Positions 44,703 through 53,061 of a stretch of DNA of 64,000 bases are shown piece by piece (the first letter of the stretch is position 1; each line of letters opens with the position of its first letter). The DNA lies in assembly GCA_009663185.1 (NCBI GenBank), contig VJZX01000007.1, positions 62,001-126,000 on the forward strand, read 5' to 3'. Made by a program: the position numbers and the translations under genes. The notes under the pieces were generated by a model. That model made no database searches. It was not told where the DNA came from and saw only the letters and a program-made list of their open reading frames with translations. The DNA is from Isoptericola halalbus. GTDB taxonomy: Bacteria; Actinomycetota; Actinomycetes; Actinomycetales; Cellulomonadaceae.

Positions 44703-46724
44703 ATGAGGGTCCTGCGCATCTCGCACAGCGCGGTCGTCGCCGCATGGCGCGAGCGCGAGCGGGAGCTCCGCCGTCGCGGGGTCGACGTCGACCTCCTCTC
44801 GGCCCAGGTCTGGGACGAGGGCGGGCGCCCGGTGCGGCTTGTCCCCGAGGGTGACGAGCCGGTCGTCGGCGTGCGCACGTGGGGCTCCCACCCGGCCCTT
44901 TTCGCCTACGACCCCCGGCCGCTGTGGCGAGCGCTCGGCGCACCGCACGACGTGCTGGACGTCCACGAGGAGCCGTTCGCACTCGCGACGGCCGAGATCC
45001 TGGCCGTGCGCGCGGCCCGACGAGCGTGGGACCGGCTCCACGGCAGGCACGTCGGTGCCCCGGCCCCGTACCTCGTCTACAGCGCGCAGAACATCCACAA
45101 GCGGTACCCAGCGCCGTTCCGCTGGATCGAGCAGGTGGTGCTGCACCGCGCCGCAGGCGTCCACGTGTGCAACGACGACGCCGGGCAGGTCCTGCGCAGC
45201 AAGGGCGCAAGTGGCGACGTCGTCACGATCCCGCTCGGGGTGGACCTGACCGACCCGTCCTCGGCGCCGGCACCGCGTCCGGCTGCCGTGCGGGACAGGG
45301 TCGTCGTCGGCTACGCCGGTCGGCTCGCCGCGCACAAGGGTGTCGACGTCCTCGTGCGGGCAGTCCTCGCCGACCCGGGCCTGACCCTGCGCATCGCCGG
45401 CGCCGGGCCGCAGAAGGCAGAGCTGCAGGCCACGGCCTCGGCCTCGAGCGGCCGCATCGAGCTCGTCGGCTCGCTCGACGGCGCCGCCCTGGTGGAGTTC
45501 TACCGCTCGCTCGACGTGCTCGCCGTCCCCTCGCTCGACACCCCCGGGTGGCGCGAGCAGTTCGGGCGGGTCGCGGTCGAGGCCATGGCCTGCGGGGTGC
45601 CCGTCGTCGCCAGCGACTCGGGTGCGCTGCCCGACGTCGTGGGTGACGCCGGTCTCCTCGTGCCGCCCGGCGACGCGCACGCGCTCGGGGTGGCGCTGCG
45701 GCGCGTGGTCGACGACCCGAGGTTCGCGCGCACGCTGCGCGAACGCGGTCTGCGGGTGGCGGAGTCGTGCGCCTGGCCCGAGGTCGCCCGCCGGTACCAC
45801 GAGCTGTACGAGCGGGTGGCCGGGCTGCACTCCCCGGCCCCCGCCGCCGACGGTGCCGCACCGGTAGCGCCGCCCGAGGTCCTCGTCGTGGCGTACGGCG
45901 CGCCCGGCCTGCTCCGCGCGACGCTCGCACCGCTCGTCGGGAAGCTGGCCCTGACCGTCGTGGACAACTCGTCGCTGCCCGAGATCCGCGAGATCGTCGA
46001 GCTCGCGGGCGGGACCTACCTCGACCCCGGCCGCAACGGTGGCTTCGCGGCCGGCGTCAACCACGGCCTGACCCACCGCCAGCACTCAGGACGCGACGTC
46101 CTGCTGCTCAACCCGGACGCCGTCATCGACCCGGAGGGGATCCTCGCCCTGCAGCGCGCTCTGCGTTCCGACCCGCGGGCCGCGAGCGCCGGACCCACCC
46201 AGGTCGACGACGACGGACGGCCCGCGCGGGTGTCGTGGCCCTACCCGTCGCCGACGCGGGCATGGCTCGAGGCCGTGGGACTCGGGCAGCTTCACGACCG
46301 GCTGGCGCGGGCGACGTTCGTCATCGGGTCGGTGCTGCTCCTGCGCGCCGAGGCGCTGGCGCACGTGGGACTGCTCGACGAGCGGTTCTTCCTGTACGCC
46401 GAGGAGACCGACTGGGCGTATCGCGCGCACCGCGGCGGCTGGCACCACCTCGAGGTCGACGAGGTCGTCGCGGCGCATGCCGGGGGCGCGACGAGCATCG
46501 ACGGGGTCCGCCGTGAGACGCACTTCCACGCCTCCCAGGAGCGATACCTGCGCAAGCACCACGGCGGCGCGGGATGGCAGGTGGCACGTGTCGCCGCGGT
46601 CGCTGGCGCGGCCGTGCGCGCCCTCGTACACCCCCGTCCGGCGGCCCGGGCGCTCGCGGCGCGGCGACTGCGGCTGTATACGCGCGGTCCGGTGCGCGCC
46701 GAGTCGGCATGGGGTTCGCCATGA
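44703..46724 (+). CDS. Fused glycosyltransferase, GT4 then GT2
   Basis: A 673-residue fusion. Residues 1-385 are a GT-B family 4 transferase: VVGYAGRLAAHKGVDVLVRAV near 202 and the C-terminal EQFGRVAVEAMACGVPVVASDSGALPDVVG. Residues 400-630 are a rhamnosyltransferase-like GT2: LTVVDNSSLPEI, GGFAAGVNHGLTHR, LLNPDAVIDPEG and LLDERFFLYAEETDWAYRAHRGG. ATG 44703 follows GGAGC. It begins the rightward operon (GT4/GT2, Wzy-like, GT4, GT). Coupled with the next gene by ATGA. Two enzymes in one chain suggests that consecutive residues are added together. Confidence 0.9.
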   Translation: MRVLRISHSAVVAAWRERERELRRRGVDVDLLSAQVWDEGGRPVRLVPEGDEPVVGVRTWGSHPALFAYDPRPLWRALGAPHDVLDVHEEPFALATAEILAVRAARRAWDRLHGRHVGAPAPYLVYSAQNIHKRYPAPFRWIEQVVLHRAAGVHVCNDDAGQVLRSKGASGDVVTIPLGVDLTDPSSAPAPRPAAVRDRVVVGYAGRLAAHKGVDVLVRAVLADPGLTLRIAGAGPQKAELQATASASSGRIELVGSLDGAALVEFYRSLDVLAVPSLDTPGWREQFGRVAVEAMACGVPVVASDSGALPDVVGDAGLLVPPGDAHALGVALRRVVDDPRFARTLRERGLRVAESCAWPEVARRYHELYERVAGLHSPAPAADGAAPVAPPEVLVVAYGAPGLLRATLAPLVGKLALTVVDNSSLPEIREIVELAGGTYLDPGRNGGFAAGVNHGLTHRQHSGRDVLLLNPDAVIDPEGILALQRALRSDPRAASAGPTQVDDDGRPARVSWPYPSPTRAWLEAVGLGQLHDRLARATFVIGSVLLLRAEALAHVGLLDERFFLYAEETDWAYRAHRGGWHHLEVDEVVAAHAGGATSIDGVRRETHFHASQERYLRKHHGGAGWQVARVAAVAGAAVRALVHPRPAARALAARRLRLYTRGPVRAESAWGSP

Positions 46725-48046
46725 CCGGGGTCCGCACGGCCCGACGGTTCGAGCTGGTCGTCATCGTGCTCGCCGCTGTCACCGGCCTGTCGATCGTCGC
46801 GCTGGCGACACTTCACGGGACGACCTGGGGTGCGCTCGCCGCCCTGGTCGTGCTCACGTTCGGCCTGCTCGCCTACTCCCCGGCCGCAACCGTCGCGCTC
46901 ATGATGCCGGCGATCACGCTCGTGAACCGGGTGGGCGCCGGCGGCGTCGACCTGTCCGTCAGCGATCTGGTCCTGGCCCTGTCGTTCGGCGTCGCACTGA
47001 TCTTCGGGCGCCGGCCCTACAGCCGTGCGCTGCGCACGGTCCTCTGGCTGAGCTTCGTCTACCAGGTGGCGACCCTGTTCACTGTCGTGGCCAACCGGTA
47101 CACCGCCAACACCGTCGAATGGTTCCACGCCTGGCTGCTCGTGGGCGGCGCCGCCGTCGTCGGCTGGGCCGCGGCGCGTGACGGGCACGGGCGGATGGCG
47201 ACCAACCTCCTCGTGGCGCCCATGGTCGTGATGGCGCTGCTCGCCATCGCCGTGGGCGTCCCCAGGATGCTGGCCGGCAACCCGGACCCGGTCTACCTCG
47301 GCGAGCCGTTCGGCCTGCACAAGAACGCCCTCGGCGACATCCTGGCGTTCGGCGCGACGATCGCGTACGCCCGGCCGCGCTGGCTGGGGTGGAACCCACC
47401 GGTCTCGCTCTCATTGTTCGCCCTGTTCTGCCTGGGCATCCTCGCCGCGCAGTCGCGGCAGGCCATGGTCGGTCTGGCCCTCGCCGTGCTCGTGATAATG
47501 CTGCGCCACGAGCCGGGGCGCAGGCGCACCAGGCTGCCGCTGCTCGCGATCCCCGGCGCGGTCTGGTACGTGGGCACCACGGTCACCGAGCAGCTCGAGT
47601 CGGGCAACGAGTTCAACTCCACCAATCAGCGCCTCACCTGGTACGAGCAGGCGATCGCGGTGTGGAACCAGAACGAGTGGTTCGGCGTCGGGATGCGCTG
47701 GTGGACGGCGGGCCGCACCGAGTACGAGTTCCAGCCCCCGAACGCCGAGCTCGAGGTGCTCAGCTCGGCTGGCACGGTCGGGCTCGTCGGCTTCCTGATC
47801 ATGATGGGCGGGATCCTGGTGGTCGCCTGGCGCGTGGACCCGCGCTACGGGACCCTCGCGTTCGCCATCGTCGCCAACCGGTTCACCCAGGGCCAGCTGG
47901 ACCTCTTCTGGGTCGCCGTCCAGACCTCGATCCCGTTCCTCGTCGTCGGCCTGTGCCTGGGCGCCCAGACGCACGAGGCGGAGCGGAAGGCGGCGGACGC
48001 CGACACCTCGCCGATCGACCGACACCTCCAGGGGGCCACGCGATGA
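46721..48046 (+). CDS. Wzy/O-antigen-ligase-like membrane protein
   Basis: A 441-residue polytopic protein with about ten hydrophobic segments and a large extracytoplasmic loop containing the Wzy_C-type region LAAQSRQAMVGLALAVLVIML and NSTNQRLTWYEQAIAVWNQNEWFGVGMRWW. The loop carries the conserved Arg and the N-x-R/W pattern of the O-antigen ligase/polymerase family. It would polymerise or ligate the exported glycan on the outer face. ATG 46721 overlaps the preceding stop; ATG 46709 is a possible alternative. No Wzx flippase is in the window. Confidence 0.85.
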   Translation: MTGVRTARRFELVVIVLAAVTGLSIVALATLHGTTWGALAALVVLTFGLLAYSPAATVALMMPAITLVNRVGAGGVDLSVSDLVLALSFGVALIFGRRPYSRALRTVLWLSFVYQVATLFTVVANRYTANTVEWFHAWLLVGGAAVVGWAAARDGHGRMATNLLVAPMVVMALLAIAVGVPRMLAGNPDPVYLGEPFGLHKNALGDILAFGATIAYARPRWLGWNPPVSLSLFALFCLGILAAQSRQAMVGLALAVLVIMLRHEPGRRRTRLPLLAIPGAVWYVGTTVTEQLESGNEFNSTNQRLTWYEQAIAVWNQNEWFGVGMRWWTAGRTEYEFQPPNAELEVLSSAGTVGLVGFLIMMGGILVVAWRVDPRYGTLAFAIVANRFTQGQLDLFWVAVQTSIPFLVVGLCLGAQTHEAERKAADADTSPIDRHLQGATR

Positions 48047-49068
48047 ACGTCGTGCACGTCGTGGTGTCGGACGCTTTCGCCGGCGTGGAAGCCCACGTAG
48101 CGCGCCTCGCGCGCACCCAGGCCGAGCGGGGTCACCGAGTGAGCCTAGTCGGCGGGGACGTCGCGCGTGTCCGTGAGGCCGCCGGCCCGGACGTGACGCA
48201 TCTGCCCGGGGCGACGCTCCTCGAGGCCGCCTCGTCGCTCGCGCGGGCGCGCCGGGATGCCGACGTCCTCCACGCCCACATGACGGCGGCCGAGCTCGTC
48301 GCGGTCGGCGCGGCCAGCGTGCGGCGTCCACGCGTGCCCGTCGTCGCCACCCGGCACTTCGCCCGGCACCGCGGCACGAGCGCGGCGGGCCGTACGGCGG
48401 CGCGCATCGTGGCCCCGCGGATCGCCGCGCAGATCGCCATCAGCCGCTACGTGGCGAACGCGGTCGACGGGCCGAGCGTCGTGGTCCACTCCGGCGTCGA
48501 CGCCGCGGCCGGGGAGCGCGGGGCGGCCGACCGCGAGCCCGTCGTGCTCATGGCGCAACGGCTCGAGGCCGAGAAGCGTGCCGATCTTGGCATCGAGGCG
48601 TTCGCGGCCTCGGGGCTCGCCGCGCACGGCTGGCGGCTCGAGATCGCCGGCGACGGCGCGCTGCGCCGCGAGCTCGAGAGTCTTGCCGCACGCTCGGGGC
48701 TCGTCGAGCACGTGCACTTCCTCGGCGCACGGCGGGACGTCGGGACGCTCATGGCGCGCGCAGGCCTCCTGCTCGCCCCGTGCCCGGCCGAAGGGCTCGG
48801 CCTGAGCGTGCTCGAAGCGATGGCCGCCGGTCTGCCGGTCGTCGCGGCCGACGCAGGCGGCCACGCGGAGACGCTCGGCGGCCTCGACGCCGCTGTGCTC
48901 TACGCCCCACGTGACCCGGCCGCCGCCGGACGTAGCCTCGCTGAGCTGGCCGCGTCCCCTGCGCGGCGGGACCGGCTCGCGCGGGCCGCCCGCGATCGCC
49001 AGCGCCGTCATTACGCCCCGGAGGTCCAGGTGCGTGCCACGGACGCCATCTACCGGAGTGTCCTGTGA
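48043..49068 (+). CDS. Glycosyltransferase family 4
   Basis: A 341-residue GT-B transferase. N-terminal VHVVVSDAFAGVEAHVARLARTQ, then TRHFARHRGT, the nucleotide-binding MAQRLEAEKRADLGIEAFAASG near 170 and the E-x7-E region CPAEGLGLSVLEAMAAGLPVVAADAGGHAE near 250. Overlaps neighbours on both sides (ATGA, GTGA). Retaining mechanism expected; donor unknown. Confidence 0.92.
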   Translation: MNVVHVVVSDAFAGVEAHVARLARTQAERGHRVSLVGGDVARVREAAGPDVTHLPGATLLEAASSLARARRDADVLHAHMTAAELVAVGAASVRRPRVPVVATRHFARHRGTSAAGRTAARIVAPRIAAQIAISRYVANAVDGPSVVVHSGVDAAAGERGAADREPVVLMAQRLEAEKRADLGIEAFAASGLAAHGWRLEIAGDGALRRELESLAARSGLVEHVHFLGARRDVGTLMARAGLLLAPCPAEGLGLSVLEAMAAGLPVVAADAGGHAETLGGLDAAVLYAPRDPAAAGRSLAELAASPARRDRLARAARDRQRRHYAPEVQVRATDAIYRSVL

Positions 49069-50222
49069 GCGGCCCGCGCGATGTCGTGCTGGTCTCGCTC
49101 GAACCGTGGGACGACGTCTGGCGGCGCAACCAGCACCTCGCGGCGGGCCTGCTGCGGCAGGATCCGGTGCTACGGATGCTGGTCGTCGAGCCGCCCGCCG
49201 ACCCAGTCCACGACGTCGTCCGCCGTGCCCGGCCACGCCCCGGGCGCGGACTGCGGCCCGGCCCTGCGCTCGACGGCGTCGCGGGCGAGCGCCTGTGGCT
49301 CCTGCAGCCGACGAAGTGGCTCCCTCGCAAGGTGGACCCGGGCGGCGACCGCCGGCGCGCGCGGGCCGTGCGAGCCGCTGCCACCCGCCTCGGTCTGCAC
49401 CGGCCCCTGCTGTGGGCGAACGACCCGGCGGCCGCACAGCTCGAGGCTCTGACGGGCTGGGACACGGTCTACGACGTCACGGACGACTGGGCGAGCGCGC
49501 GACGGACCCCTGCCGAGCACGGGCGTGTCGTCGCGGGCGAGGGGCACCTGCTCGCGACCGCCCGTGAGGTCACCGTCTGCTCACCCGCGCTCGCCGCGCG
49601 CAAGGGCACGGGGCGGGCCGTCACGCTCGTCACGAACGGCGTCGACGTCGACGCCTACCGCCGCGCGCTGCCGCGCCCGGACGACCTGCCCGCCGGGCCC
49701 ACCGCCGTCTACGTGGGCACCCTGCACCGCGACCGCCTGGACGTCGACCTGTGTCTGCGGACCCAGGCTGCGCTCGGCGACGACGCGCGACTCGTACTGG
49801 TGGGGCCCGTCGCGCTCGATCGGGCCGACACCGAGCGGCTGCACGCGGGCGGGGTGTCCCTGACCGGCGCGCGGCCCTTCACCGATGTCCCGGCGTACCT
49901 GCAGCACGCCACGGTGCTGGTGGTGCCGCACGTCGTCGACGAGTTCACCGACGGTCTGGACCCGCTCAAGCTCTACGAGTACCGCGCGGCCGGTCGACCG
50001 GTCGTCGCGACGCCCGTCGCCGGCTTCCGCGAGGCCGCCGGACCTCAGGTGACGGTCATCGACGGTGAGTCGTTCGCCGGTGCGGTTCGCGCGGCCACAC
50101 TCGGCACGCCCGTCCCGTCGGTGCCGGCGGCCGACGTGCCCACCTGGGCCAGCCAGGTGGCGCTCTTCACGTCCGTGCTGGGACGCGCCGGCGCCCGGCC
50201 GTCCGCCGCCACACCGCGCTGA
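49065..50222 (+). CDS. Glycosyltransferase (GT-B, family 1/4-like)
   Basis: A 385-residue GT-B protein. N-terminal VVLVSLEPWDDVWRRNQHLAAGLL, YDVTDDWASARRT near 145 and a C-terminal site TAVYVGTLHRDRLDVDL and DEFTDGLDPLKLYEYRAAGRPVVATP. This layout (VTDDW, then FTDGLDPLKLYEY) is typical of actinobacterial exopolysaccharide transferases acting late in synthesis. GTG 49065 is coupled to the upstream stop. Its last 56 bp overlap the 3' end of the convergent glycosyltransferase at 50167, an unusually long overlap. Confidence 0.88.
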   Translation: MSGPRDVVLVSLEPWDDVWRRNQHLAAGLLRQDPVLRMLVVEPPADPVHDVVRRARPRPGRGLRPGPALDGVAGERLWLLQPTKWLPRKVDPGGDRRRARAVRAAATRLGLHRPLLWANDPAAAQLEALTGWDTVYDVTDDWASARRTPAEHGRVVAGEGHLLATAREVTVCSPALAARKGTGRAVTLVTNGVDVDAYRRALPRPDDLPAGPTAVYVGTLHRDRLDVDLCLRTQAALGDDARLVLVGPVALDRADTERLHAGGVSLTGARPFTDVPAYLQHATVLVVPHVVDEFTDGLDPLKLYEYRAAGRPVVATPVAGFREAAGPQVTVIDGESFAGAVRAATLGTPVPSVPAADVPTWASQVALFTSVLGRAGARPSAATPR

Positions 50223-51363
50223 CCGTCAACGCGGTCGTCGCGACGTCGAACCGCTCGAGCGCGGAGGTATGCGCCCGCCGAGCGACCGCCCGCGCCGCGG
50301 GGACGTCGTCGAGCACCGCGACGATCGCGGCCGCGAGGGCCTCGGGGTCGCCGGGAGGCACGAGCCGGCCGAGCTGGCCGTCGCCGTCGCGGAGGATCTC
50401 CGCGACGCCGCCTGCGTCGGTCGCGACGACGGGCACGCCACGCACCATCGCCTCCACGACGACCTGGCCGAACGGCTCGGGCACGGGCGAGGCATGCACG
50501 CACACCGTCAGCGCGTCAAGCGCCGCGGCCGGATCGGCGACGAACCCCGCGAGCTCGACGCGGTCGGCGACGCCGAGTCGGCCCGCCTCGGCGTCGACCA
50601 CGCGCGCGTAGTCCTCGGCGCCGAATGCCGGGGCACCGATGCACCGGAACAATGTGTCGGGGTGCCGGGCGAGCACGTCGGGGGCCGCGCGGACCAGCTC
50701 GAGCTGTCCCTTGGTGGGGCTGAGTCGGCCCACAAGTCCGACGACGGCCGGCCCCGGGGGGTGCTGCGGAGGTTCCGCGAGCGCCTGCTCTGGAGCGAAT
50801 CCCGGGTAGGCCACGGTGAGATCGCGCACCCCAGGAAGCGTGGTCGCCGTCGCCATCGAGTTCGCCAGCACGGCCTGCGGCCCTCGACGCGCGAGCCGCC
50901 GCAGTGCACCGACGACGGGCACCGGGAGGTAGTCCGGCGCGATCCGGTCGTGCAGCTGCCAGACCACCGGGACACCGCTCAGGCGGGCCGCCGCGAGGCC
51001 GAGGACGTGCGCCTTGAGCGTGGTCGTGTGCACGACATCGGGCCGGGTCGTGCGAATCGCCTCGCGCAGGGCTGCCACCGCGCGGACGGTGGCCCGCAGC
51101 CGGCGTACCTGACGCCACGAGACGCCCACGACCGAGCCGCGCGAAGCCGTCACCAGGTCGGGGTCGGCGGGCAGGACGGTCACCGGGATGCCGACGCCGG
51201 CGAGGCGATCCACCAGCGGCCCGTCCGCGAGGAGGACGACGCGCACGTCGAGCCCCTCGTCGAGGGCCGCGCAGAGACGTACGAGCGCGAGCTCCGCGCC
51301 ACCCAACTCGGCCGTGTGCCCGACGACGAGCACCCGTAGCGGGTCGGCCGGAGGCTGGGTCAC
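50167..51363 (-). CDS. Glycosyltransferase family 4
   Basis: A 398-residue GT-B transferase starting [26 protein letters not shown], with HDRIAPDYLPVP, VVGLVGRLSPTKGQLELVRAA near 205 and the EPFGQVVVEAMVRGVPVVATDAGGVAEI region near 300. GTG 51363 overlaps the stop of the Wzz/kinase-like gene. Third gene of the leftward unit beginning at 54252. Confidence 0.92.
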   Translation of the reverse strand: MTQPPADPLRVLVVGHTAELGGAELALVRLCAALDEGLDVRVVLLADGPLVDRLAGVGIPVTVLPADPDLVTASRGSVVGVSWRQVRRLRATVRAVAALREAIRTTRPDVVHTTTLKAHVLGLAAARLSGVPVVWQLHDRIAPDYLPVPVVGALRRLARRGPQAVLANSMATATTLPGVRDLTVAYPGFAPEQALAEPPQHPPGPAVVGLVGRLSPTKGQLELVRAAPDVLARHPDTLFRCIGAPAFGAEDYARVVDAEAGRLGVADRVELAGFVADPAAALDALTVCVHASPVPEPFGQVVVEAMVRGVPVVATDAGGVAEILRDGDGQLGRLVPPGDPEALAAAIVAVLDDVPAARAVARRAHTSALERFDVATTALTVSAVWRRTAGRRRVPART

Positions 51364-53045
51364 CGCCCTGAGCCGTCCGCGCCCGTGTCGACGAGAGGTG
51401 CGCCGTCGTCGGACTTCGACGCTGACGAGACCATTGGCCAGTGCGGGCCGCGGTTCCTGGCCGCGGCACCCCGGGCGGCGACGGGAGCCAGACGAACGGT
51501 CTCCGGACGGGCCTCTGCCGGGTCCGTGCCTGCGTCCGGTCGCCCGTCCGGCGCGCGCAGGGACGGGTCGTGCTCGGCGGCGTCGTACACGGACGCGTAG
51601 AGCGTGCGCCGGTGCCCTCGCACGCCCGAGAGCGCGATGCCGGCCAACGGCACGTTGTTGCCGCGCAGACGACCAGCGGCCTCCGACAGGACGACACGGT
51701 CGGTCTTGCCTGCCGTCGCGAGCAGGACCGCCGTGTCGGCGTAGTCCCCGAGAATGGTGGCGTCCGCGGCCGCGAGCACGGGTGGCGCGTCGACGACGAC
51801 GATCTCCGCGCGCTCGCGCAGCCGCTCGACGAGCCGCCGCGCGTCGTCCGTCGCGAGGTAGTCCGCCGGGTCCATCTCGACGTGGGGCATAGGCACCAGC
51901 TCAAGGTTCGGCACACGCGTCGGACGCGGATCCTGGGCGTCTCCAGACCAGTAGGAGGGCGGCGGAAGCAGCGCCTCCAGCTCCGGACGACGCATGTCTG
52001 CCTGCACGATGACTGTGTGTCGGCCGCTCAGCGCCCACGACGCGGCGAGGTTCGCGGCGATGAACGACCGGGGTGCTCCCGGGTCGGTCGCGGTGACGAG
52101 CACGACGGCCCGGCCACGGCCGGTCAGCGTGACGTGCACGGCGGTGCGCAGCTCGCGGATCGACTCGGTGAACGGGGACGCGGTGCGGCTCGAGATGGGC
52201 AGCACCTCGGTGGTCCTGGCGCTCTTGACCGCCCTCGTGACCCCGAAGAGCTCGGCGAGCACAGGCAGCTCGGCCAGCTCGGTGGCCTGAGCCGTGGTCC
52301 GCACCCGGAAGTCCAGGCCGCGGCGGGCGAAGGCCGCCCCCACGCCCGCGACCAGGCCGACGAGCGTGGCGATCGCGAGCACGCTGCCGGACGACGCGCT
52401 GAGCGACACCGCCCCGACAGCGGGCCGCACGAGCTGCGCCACCGTGCCGGAGACCCGGATCGAGTCCAGCACCATCCGCTGTCCGGACAGCGACTGGTAC
52501 TGCTCCTCGATGGTGGCCAGCTCGGCGAGGCCGAGCGCATCGTTCTTCGGCTCGCCCTTCGACGTCTTGCCCTGGTCCACCGTCTCGTAGCGCCCACGCA
52601 GGCCCTCCAGGCGGGTGTCGATCGCGGCGAGCCGGCCTTCGAGGACGGTCGGCAGGTGGTCGACGTACGCGGCCGCCACCGTGTTGGCGACGAGCGCGGC
52701 ACGCTCGGGCGAGCCCGCGCGTGCGGTCACCAACAGCAGGCCGGGGGCTTCGGCGTTCGCCGCCGCGACGGCCCGTGCGACCACAGCCGGGGTCTCGCCG
52801 AGCTGCTCGGCCGCCGCCTTGAGCACCTCGGGCGAACGGACGATGTCGGGATCGTCGTCGACCGCCGTTGTCGGCGCCACGCCGGGAGCGGAGTCGGTGG
52901 TGACGAGCTGCACGCTGGCTGTTGCCTCGTACGTCACCTGCTGGCGGTCGAGGTAGACGTGCGCTGCTGCAAGCACCACGACGAGTGCCGTGACGACGAG
53001 ATATTTGCCCTGCCACACCGTCCTGAAGAACTCACGGATCGTCAT
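51360..53045 (-). CDS. Wzz/BY-kinase-like polysaccharide chain-length protein with degenerate Walker A
   Basis: A 561-residue membrane protein. Residues 1-230 are the Wzz-type domain with transmembrane helices at about 15-32 (YLVVTALVVVLAAAHVYL) and 215-235. Then a CpsD/BY-kinase domain with Walker A' VIVQADMRRPELE near 345 and Walker B EIVVVDAPPVLAAADATIL near 415. The expected Walker A (PGEGKST-like, near residue 320) instead reads TDPGAPRSFIAANLA: the Lys and Ser/Thr that bind ATP phosphate are gone. There is no terminal Tyr cluster. It is probably a pseudokinase that controls chain length or assembly. ATG 53045 has only a weak ribosome binding site. Confidence 0.88.
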   Translation of the reverse strand: MTIREFFRTVWQGKYLVVTALVVVLAAAHVYLDRQQVTYEATASVQLVTTDSAPGVAPTTAVDDDPDIVRSPEVLKAAAEQLGETPAVVARAVAAANAEAPGLLLVTARAGSPERAALVANTVAAAYVDHLPTVLEGRLAAIDTRLEGLRGRYETVDQGKTSKGEPKNDALGLAELATIEEQYQSLSGQRMVLDSIRVSGTVAQLVRPAVGAVSLSASSGSVLAIATLVGLVAGVGAAFARRGLDFRVRTTAQATELAELPVLAELFGVTRAVKSARTTEVLPISSRTASPFTESIRELRTAVHVTLTGRGRAVVLVTATDPGAPRSFIAANLAASWALSGRHTVIVQADMRRPELEALLPPPSYWSGDAQDPRPTRVPNLELVPMPHVEMDPADYLATDDARRLVERLRERAEIVVVDAPPVLAAADATILGDYADTAVLLATAGKTDRVVLSEAAGRLRGNNVPLAGIALSGVRGHRRTLYASVYDAAEHDPSLRAPDGRPDAGTDPAEARPETVRLAPVAARGAAARNRGPHWPMVSSASKSDDGAPLVDTGADGSGR

Positions 53046-53061
53046 TGCGCGCCCCCGCCTG

